From: Gammaproteobacteria bacterium RIFCSPLOWO2_02_FULL_56_15
Lineage (GTDB): Bacteria > Pseudomonadota > Gammaproteobacteria > Eutrophobiales > Eutrophobiaceae
Direction of reading: 5' to 3'
DNA: 5,001 nucleotides
Assembly: GCA_001801825.1 (NCBI GenBank)
Contig: MGYR01000115.1
Coordinates: forward strand, 1 to 5,001
Part shown: in pieces, positions 1 through 5,001 of the stretch
Layout: the number at the start of each line of letters is the position of its first letter
How positions within the stretch are numbered: the first letter of the stretch is position 1
Notes under the pieces: model-generated
The model's input: only the letters and a program-made list of their open reading frames with translations
Databases searched by the model: none
What the model was told of the DNA's origin: nothing
Program-made: the position numbers and the translations under genes

Positions 1-2816
1 CCCTGGCCATACAGTCCTCGATAGCGGAGAACCGGCCCTATCAGATCGAGCACAGGATCCTCAGGCCGGACGGTGGTGTCCGTCATGTGTACGTCCAGAG
101 TGATGTCTTCAGAGATCCCGGCGCTGATGTGATACGGCGTTTCGGAATCATCATGGATATCACCGAGAGAAAACAGGCGGAGGCCGAATTGGTCAACAGC
201 GAGGCCAGATTGCGAAAGGCCCAGAGCATCGCCAAGATGGGATTCTGGGAGGTCGATTATCTCCGCAGCACTCTTTATATCTCGAACGAGATGTACTCCA
301 TATACGGACTTGATAAGCAGACCTTCGACGGCACGGTTGATGCCGTTCTGGCAAAAGTACATCCCGCCGATCGCGAGCGTGTTGAACGCATTCGTAACTC
401 CGTCTTTCATGAAGCTATACCGTTCAGCCTGGACTACCGGATCATTCATGAGAATGAGATTCGCCACATTCACGTGCAGGCTGAATTTGTCCTGGACACA
501 GACGGTGTCCCGCAGCGTCTGCTGGGTACCATCCAGGATATAACCGATCGCAAGCAGTCGGAACTGGCGGTTTCGCGATCCAACCGGGCATTGCAGGTGG
601 TGAATGAATGCAATCACGCCATCGTTTTTGCCAGCAGCGGTCAGGAAATGGTAAACGAAATCTGCCGGCTGATTGTCGATATCGGGGGTTATCGTTTTGC
701 CTGGGTGGGATATGCGGCGGAGGACCAGTACAAAACCGTTTACCCTGTGGCGCACGCCGGACATGAGGCCGGTTACCTGGAAAACTCATTCAGCTGGAAT
801 ACCGGCAGCAGGAAATTCGATCCCGTCAGTGATGCCATAATCACAGGACAGCCGTTCATCGTAAACAACATAGCCGACACCACGGAATATGAATATCTCC
901 GAGGTACTGCCTTGGAGCGGGCTTTCCGCTCGGAAATCGCCCTGCCGCTACGGGCGGGAGACAAGGCATTCGGGGCTTTGATGATTTATGCATCTGAAAC
1001 GGATGCTTTTGACGAGGAAGAAAAAGATCTCCTGCTGGGACTGGCGGAAGAACTGGCCTTCGGCATTCACTCGATGTACATGAATTCCGAACGGGAACGC
1101 GCGGAGGCCTCACTGCGTGTTAATGAATACAAGTATCGGCTGCTTTACGATGAAAATCCCGCGATGTTTTTTACGATTGATACCGAAGGAAAAATCCTCT
1201 CCGTCAACAAGTACGGCGCCGAAGAACTCGGGTATAAGGTCGATGATCTGGTCGGGACCTCGATTCTCGAACTGAGTACGAAGCAGGAGAGGGAGAAGAC
1301 CAGGGAGGCATTGCAGCAGTGGCTTGCCAGGCCTGATCGTGTGCACCGGATGGAACAGCAGAAAGTCTGCCGTAACGGCACTCTCATGTGGGTCAAGGAG
1401 ACCGCGCGAGTCGTCTACGGCAACGCCGGTGAAATGAATGTATTTATCGTATGCGAGGATATCACGGAAACCCGGAAGCTCTCGGAGCAACTGTCCTACC
1501 AGGCTACGCATGATTCCCTGACCGGGCTTATCAATCGCGGAGAGTTCGAGAAGCGCCTGTCGAAACTTCTACGCTCCACCCAGATTGAGGACAGCAAACA
1601 TGCTCTATGCTATATGGATCTCGATCAGTTCAAGCTCATTAACGACAGCTGCGGGCATCTGGCCGGTGATGAACTGCTCCGACAGTTGGGAATGGTATTG
1701 CTGGAACATATCAGAAAACGGGATACCGTGGCGCGCTTGGGAGGTGATGAGTTCGGGGTCCTCATGGAGCACTGTCCATTGCACAGGGCGGAATACATTG
1801 CCAAGAAACTGATGCGCGCCATCTCCGAATTCCAGTTTATCTGGGAGGGCAGAGTATTCAGAATTGCCGTCAGTCTGGGACTTGTCCCAGTCAACATGTT
1901 TTCCGGTAATCAGGTTGACGTGATGAAAAACGCGGATGCTGCCTGTTATACCGCAAAGAAATCCGGCCGTAACCGCCTGCATATTTTTGGCGAGGATGAT
2001 TCCGGTTTCGCTCGTAACACAAGTGAAAGGCGCTGGTTGTCGAGAATCCAGGATGCCCTCGATACAGATCGCTTTCGGTTGGTCTTCCAGCCGATCATCA
2101 GCCTGCAGGAACCGGTAACCAGGCATGCCGGATATGAGGTATTGATACGCATGGAAACGGAGGAGGGAGGCCTGGCGGCGCCGGACACCTTCCTTCCGGT
2201 GGCTGAATACTACAACCTCTCACACCAGATCGATCAACTGGTGATTACCAAGCTTTTCGATATGCTGGACAGTTCCCCCGGGTATTTTTCGAATACACGT
2301 TTCGCCGTGAACCTCTCCGGTAATTCGTTGGGAGACGGGGAATTGCTGGAATGCATCAACCGGCGGATCGACAACACCCTTGTGGATCCAGGAAACATAT
2401 GTTTTGAAATTACCGAAACTATTGCCATAGCCAACCTTACCAGCGCAAAGCGGTTCATCAACATCCTCAGGGAGCGGGGCTGCCGGTTTTCACTTGACGA
2501 TTTCGGCAGCGGGCTTTCTTCTTTTGCCTATCTGAAACATCTTGCAATCGATTACCTCAAAATAGACGGCTCCTTTATCCGGGATTTGCGGGGTGATCCC
2601 ATCAACATGACCATCGTGAAATCCATGCACGAAATCGGCAAGGCGCTCGGCAAACAGACCGTGGCGGAGTCTGTCGAGGATGAGCAGACCCTCACGATAG
2701 TCAGGGAGATGGGATTCGACTATGCACAGGGGAATCTTCTGGGTGAACTGCGCACAGTCGCGCAACTGGTCGCCGATGTAACAGACAACGTAATCTCTTT
2801 CAGCAGGCGCCACTGA
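1..2816 (+). CDS. Multi-sensor PAS/GAF GGDEF-EAL cyclic-di-GMP protein, 5' partial
   Basis: Probably makes and degrades the second messenger c-di-GMP in response to signals sensed by its N-terminal domains. The frame is open to the left edge (first full codon at 3). Those codons read as the end of a PAS domain (HRILRPDGGVRHV...DITERKQ), so the GTG at 87 is internal and the true start is outside the window. Counting that GTG as residue 1: PAS end to about 27, PAS 48-153, GAF 168-328, PAS 347-460, GGDEF 468-628, EAL 650-895. Each PAS ends in a DIT[ED]xxK-type linker with helical, charged sequence. GGDEF keeps HDSLTGLINR (475-484), metal Asp511, GGDEF 552-556, and an RxxD inhibitory site (543-546) five residues before it. 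EAL appears as EVL (684-686), with Asn742, Glu774, Glu777, Asp804/Asp805, Lys825, Glu861 and Gln881, all the residues expected of an active phosphodiesterase. No membrane segment is visible in this part. The signal and net activity cannot be inferred. Confidence 0.95.
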   Translation, partial: LAIQSSIAENRPYQIEHRILRPDGGVRHVYVQSDVFRDPGADVIRRFGIIMDITERKQAEAELVNSEARLRKAQSIAKMGFWEVDYLRSTLYISNEMYSIYGLDKQTFDGTVDAVLAKVHPADRERVERIRNSVFHEAIPFSLDYRIIHENEIRHIHVQAEFVLDTDGVPQRLLGTIQDITDRKQSELAVSRSNRALQVVNECNHAIVFASSGQEMVNEICRLIVDIGGYRFAWVGYAAEDQYKTVYPVAHAGHEAGYLENSFSWNTGSRKFDPVSDAIITGQPFIVNNIADTTEYEYLRGTALERAFRSEIALPLRAGDKAFGALMIYASETDAFDEEEKDLLLGLAEELAFGIHSMYMNSERERAEASLRVNEYKYRLLYDENPAMFFTIDTEGKILSVNKYGAEELGYKVDDLVGTSILELSTKQEREKTREALQQWLARPDRVHRMEQQKVCRNGTLMWVKETARVVYGNAGEMNVFIVCEDITETRKLSEQLSYQATHDSLTGLINRGEFEKRLSKLLRSTQIEDSKHALCYMDLDQFKLINDSCGHLAGDELLRQLGMVLLEHIRKRDTVARLGGDEFGVLMEHCPLHRAEYIAKKLMRAISEFQFIWEGRVFRIAVSLGLVPVNMFSGNQVDVMKNADAACYTAKKSGRNRLHIFGEDDSGFARNTSERRWLSRIQDALDTDRFRLVFQPIISLQEPVTRHAGYEVLIRMETEEGGLAAPDTFLPVAEYYNLSHQIDQLVITKLFDMLDSSPGYFSNTRFAVNLSGNSLGDGELLECINRRIDNTLVDPGNICFEITETIAIANLTSAKRFINILRERGCRFSLDDFGSGLSSFAYLKHLAIDYLKIDGSFIRDLRGDPINMTIVKSMHEIGKALGKQTVAESVEDEQTLTIVREMGFDYAQGNLLGELRTVAQLVADVTDNVISFSRRH

Positions 2817-2817
2817 G

Positions 2818-2845
2818 CGGCAGGCTGCCGGATCAGGACTCCTGA
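2818..2845. repeat. Two adjacent short inverted repeats at the convergent gene junction
   Basis: The first repeat is CGGCAG-G-CTGCCG (2818-2830) and the second is TCAGGA-C-TCCTGA (2833-2845). Each has perfect six-base arms around one base, so as RNA each could form about five pairs with a three-base loop. The first sits between the two stop codons; the second overlaps the tldD stop and last codons. No run of T follows on either strand, so this is not a canonical intrinsic terminator. It may still help end or stabilise the converging transcripts; that is inference, and short palindromes also arise by chance. Confidence 0.4.
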
Positions 2846-4281
2846 CTCGTACCACCTACGGTCAGTTCGTCGATACGGATGGTCGGTTGTCCCACACCGA
2901 CTGGAACGGATTGCCCCTCCTTGCCGCAGGTGCCTACGCCCGAATCCAGTTGCATGTCATTACCCACCATGGATACTCGGGTCAGTACATCCGGACCGTT
3001 GCCGATCAGGGTGACGCCCCGGACCGGTCTGGTCGGTCTGCCATTTTCGATAAGCCAGGCCTCGCTTGCGCTGAATACGAATTTGCCACTGGTGATGTCC
3101 ACCTGGCCGCCGCCGAACTGGGTCGCATAGATACCTCTGCTTACGGACTCCAGGATCTCTCCCGGGTGATGCTTGCCGTTCAGCATGTAGGTATTGGTCA
3201 TGCGGGGCATCGGCAGGTGGGCATAGGATTCCCGGCGCCCGTTGCCTGTAGGTCGCATGCCCATCAGGCGGGCATTCAGTTTGTCCTGTAGATAATTTAC
3301 CAGGACTCCGTTTTCGATCAGTGTGGTGCATTGCCCGGGAGTGCCCTCATCATCAATGGTGACCGAGCCGCGGCGGTCAGGAATGGTGCCGTCATCGACG
3401 ATGCTGACTTCCCTGGTGGCGATCTGTTGCCCGATGCGGTTGCTGAATGCCGAGGTGCCCTTGCGGTTGAAGTCACCCTCCAGCCCATGCCCGATGGCCT
3501 CATGGATCAGTATTCCAGGCCAGCCGGGACCGAGCACCACGGTCATGGTCCCGGCGGGCGCGTCCTCTGCCGCAAGATTGGTCAGGGCCTGTTCGACGGC
3601 TTCATTGATGAAACTGGCGATTGTCTCTTCGGTGAGGAACTGGTCGTAACCGAACCTTCCGCCGCCGCCGGCATTCCCTTTTTCCCGGCGCCCGTTCTCC
3701 TCGACAATGACATTGATATTGAAACGAACCAGAGGCCGGATGTCGGCGCTGATGGTGCCGTCGAGGCCTGCCACCAGTATCGTGGTCTGTTGAGCTCCCA
3801 GCGAAGCGATGACCTGTTTGACCCGGTGATCCCGTTGCCTGGCCAGCGTATCGACACGCTGCAACAGCGCCACCTTCTGGTCGGGCGCCATGGTCTGGAT
3901 CGGATCGGCAGCAGTATACAGCGTGGTTGCCGGGTTCTTGCGCCATGCCTGGACGGAGCCCGAGTCTCCGCTCCTGGTTATGGCGCGCGCGGTATCCGCT
4001 GCCTGCAGGAGGGCGCTTGGTAGAATCTCATCGGAATAGGCAAAACCGGTCTTCTCCCCACATACTGCCCGTACTCCTACTCCCTGATCGATACTCCAGG
4101 AGCCTTCCTTGACGATCCCGTCCTCCAGTACCCAGGATTCGGCGCGGCTCGCTTCAAAGAAGAGATCCGCAAGGTCGGTGTTACGGGTCGAGATCCGTCC
4201 GAGGAAATTCTGGAGATCATCGATCCCCATGCCGGCAGGGGAGAGAATTTGCCGTTGTGCGATATCCAGGTAATTGCTCAT
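2833..4281 (-). CDS. tldD: Metalloprotease TldD (TldD/PmbA family)
   Basis: Cytoplasmic zinc metalloprotease subunit. In E. coli, TldD pairs with TldE (PmbA) to digest unfolded or small peptides, including the microcin B17 precursor and the antitoxin CcdA (family knowledge). The protein is 482 residues from the chosen start, close to the roughly 481 of E. coli TldD, and is collinear with it. Conserved blocks include ESWVLEDGIVKEGS near the N-terminus, GGGGRFGY mid-protein, HEAIGHGLEGDFNRKG (first His at 3502-3504), RRGSVTIDDEGTPGQ, NARLMGMRPTGNGRRESYA, NFGGGQVDITSGKF-like QFGGGQVDITSGKF, and the C-terminal GVGTCGKEGQS. The HEAIGH motif and that Cys (2926-2928) are the metal ligands in the family. 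An alternative start three codons upstream (ATG at 4288-4290) exists. I prefer 4281 because it overlaps the upstream stop as ATGA; neither has a clear Shine-Dalgarno. It is probably co-transcribed with the amidase upstream. Its partner pmbA is not in the window. The identification is secure; only the start is uncertain. Confidence 0.97.
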   Translation of the reverse strand: MSNYLDIAQRQILSPAGMGIDDLQNFLGRISTRNTDLADLFFEASRAESWVLEDGIVKEGSWSIDQGVGVRAVCGEKTGFAYSDEILPSALLQAADTARAITRSGDSGSVQAWRKNPATTLYTAADPIQTMAPDQKVALLQRVDTLARQRDHRVKQVIASLGAQQTTILVAGLDGTISADIRPLVRFNINVIVEENGRREKGNAGGGGRFGYDQFLTEETIASFINEAVEQALTNLAAEDAPAGTMTVVLGPGWPGILIHEAIGHGLEGDFNRKGTSAFSNRIGQQIATREVSIVDDGTIPDRRGSVTIDDEGTPGQCTTLIENGVLVNYLQDKLNARLMGMRPTGNGRRESYAHLPMPRMTNTYMLNGKHHPGEILESVSRGIYATQFGGGQVDITSGKFVFSASEAWLIENGRPTRPVRGVTLIGNGPDVLTRVSMVGNDMQLDSGVGTCGKEGQSVPVGVGQPTIRIDELTVGGTSQES

Positions 4282-4290
4282 GGGTTGCAT
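4278..4290 (-). promoter_or_regulatory. ATGA stop-start overlap coupling amidase and tldD translation
   Basis: On the minus strand, bases 4281 to 4278 read ATGA: the ATG of tldD and the TGA of the amidase share two bases. No purine-rich Shine-Dalgarno is seen just upstream (minus-strand sequence CACAAACCACATGCAACCC before the ATG). Ribosomes therefore probably reach tldD by termination-reinitiation. The other ATG at 4290-4288 lies inside the amidase gene and is also without a clear ribosome binding site. The coupling is inference; the overlap is directly visible. Confidence 0.6.
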
Positions 4291-5001
4291 GTGGTTTGTG
4301 TCAGTAGTCTGGGATGTTCCAAGGCCGGGAAGGATTCACGTATTTGCCGCTGCCGCGCCAGGTCCAATTCAGCGATCACCACGCCCGGACCGGTATCCCG
4401 GCAGGCCAGGATATCACCCCAGGGGTCGATGATCATGCTATGACCCCAAGTCGCCCGGTTCGGCGTGTTCTGGCCACCCTGGTTGGCCGCGATCACAAAA
4501 CAGAGATTTTCAACCGCGCGCGCCCGCAGCAGCATCTCCCAGTGCCGTTTCCCGGTGGTCGCGGTGAAGGCGGACGGCACCAGGATGATGCCGACGTCTT
4601 CCGACAGCATCCGGCGGTAGAGTTCCGGAAAGCGCAGGTCATAACAAATGGAAAGACCGATTTGGGCGAAGGGTGTGCGACAGACGACTACGGATGTACC
4701 CGGCGCTATGGTGGCGGATTCCCGGTAGGATTCCCGGTCATCGGTATCAACGCAGACATCGAACAGATGGATCTTGTCATAGCGGGCGCTAAGCTGCCCC
4801 TGCGGGTCATGGACCAGACAACTGCTGTAAATCTTGTCCGGTATTTCCGAGGTGATGGGTATCGCCCCGCCGGCAAGCCAGATCCCATGCCGCCGGGCGG
4901 TAGCGGCAAGAAAATCCTGCAGGGGTCCGCTGCCAGGGTTCTCACAATAGGCCAGTTTCTTCCGCTCATCATCGCTGATCAGCGGCCAGTATTCAGGCAG
5001 G
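4278..5001 (-). CDS. Carbon-nitrogen hydrolase, Nit1/Nit2/YbeM-like amidase, 5' partial
   Basis: Nitrilase-superfamily amidase that hydrolyses a C-N amide bond through a Glu-Lys-Cys triad. The closest-looking subfamily is Nit1/YbeM, known to act on deaminated glutathione, but the substrate is inferred only from family resemblance. About 240 residues are visible against a usual 270-280, so some 35-40 N-terminal residues lie past the right edge. The frame is continuous across 4610, so the ATG there is an internal Met. Visible triad: Glu in LPEYWP (4992-4994), Lys in YDKIHLFD (4773-4775), Cys in SICYDLRFPELYRRM (4644-4646). Other family blocks are LAGGAIPI, WEMLLRARAVENLCFVIAANQGG with the structural second Glu, and WGHSMIIDPWGDIL. 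The loop after the Lys reads FDVCVDTDDRESYRES, with Cys where Asp is frequent (from memory) and a 12-base tandem duplication. Its stop overlaps the tldD start by four bases, indicating one operon. This order resembles the conserved yhdP-nitrilase-tldD cluster of gammaproteobacteria. Confidence 0.93.
   Translation of the reverse strand, partial: LPEYWPLISDDERKKLAYCENPGSGPLQDFLAATARRHGIWLAGGAIPITSEIPDKIYSSCLVHDPQGQLSARYDKIHLFDVCVDTDDRESYRESATIAPGTSVVVCRTPFAQIGLSICYDLRFPELYRRMLSEDVGIILVPSAFTATTGKRHWEMLLRARAVENLCFVIAANQGGQNTPNRATWGHSMIIDPWGDILACRDTGPGVVIAELDLARQRQIRESFPALEHPRLLTQTTCNP
4716..4738. repeat. Tandem 12-base duplication inside the amidase gene
   Basis: GGATTCCCGGT occurs at 4716-4726 and again at 4728-4738, a period of 12 bases. 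On the coding (minus) strand it gives the doubled peptide RES-Y-RES within DDRESYRESATIAPG, in the loop between the catalytic Lys and Cys. Because the unit is a multiple of three, the reading frame is kept. It is probably a replication-slippage duplication or chance similarity. Confidence 0.5.

Noticed and set aside
84..89. GTG at 87 as the start of the c-di-GMP gene
   Set aside because: The 28 in-frame codons before it encode conserved PAS sequence, and no ribosome binding site precedes it.
1605..2126. A 173-codon open frame on the minus strand opposite the GGDEF domain
   Set aside because: The plus-strand frame is a clear GGDEF domain with all motifs. The antisense product has no recognisable family features.
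2817..2832. A canonical Rho-independent terminator between the converging genes
   Set aside because: The stem is short, and no T-rich run follows it on either strand.
3331..4023. A 230-codon open frame on the plus strand opposite tldD
   Set aside because: It lies wholly antisense to a strongly conserved tldD, and its product shows no recognisable domain. Such frames arise readily opposite genes with GC-rich third positions.
4278..4610. A short stand-alone 110-residue protein starting at the ATG at 4610
   Set aside because: The same frame continues without a stop to 5001 and contains the catalytic Glu, Lys and Cys. The Met is internal (YRRMLSEDVG) to a normal amidase, so this is neither a fragment nor a pseudogene.
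1..5001. Mobile element, CRISPR array, phage or defence system, RNA gene
   Set aside because: Essentially all bases lie in three conserved housekeeping or signalling genes. I saw no transposase, spaced repeats, tRNA-like fold or toxin-antitoxin pair.

Overview
The window looks like ordinary chromosomal DNA of moderately GC-rich composition from a Gram-negative proteobacterium, most likely a gammaproteobacterium. The TldD protein resembles the enterobacterial protein along its whole length. The order of a carbon-nitrogen hydrolase directly upstream of tldD is, from memory, typical of gammaproteobacteria such as Pseudomonas (rng-yhdP-nitrilase-tldD). I cannot name a genus. Coding density is near 100%, and I see no mobile element, tRNA, rRNA, CRISPR array or intergenic region longer than about 20 bases.

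Layout: (1) Bases 1-2816, plus strand: the 3' part of a large multi-sensor cyclic-di-GMP protein. The visible order is PAS (C-terminal piece only), PAS, GAF, PAS, GGDEF, EAL, and the gene enters from the left edge. Both output domains keep their catalytic residues, and the GGDEF domain has a product-inhibition RxxD site, so it may be bifunctional. (2) Bases 2817-2832: a 16-base convergent junction with two small inverted repeats side by side. (3) Bases 2833-4281, minus strand: tldD, the HExxxH metalloprotease subunit of the TldD/TldE (PmbA) complex. (4) Bases 4278-5001, minus strand: a nitrilase-superfamily amidase of the Nit1/Nit2/YbeM type. Its N-terminus lies beyond the right edge. Its stop overlaps the preferred tldD start in an ATGA.

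The amidase and tldD form a translationally coupled minus-strand operon. The c-di-GMP gene is transcribed toward it and is probably functionally unrelated. The partner pmbA and the yjgA gene often found near tldD are not in this window, since the operon ends against the convergent c-di-GMP gene. I found no convincing undescribed system. The points worth a second look are the apparently bifunctional sensor protein, the tight convergent junction, the tldD start choice, and a small in-frame duplication in the amidase.
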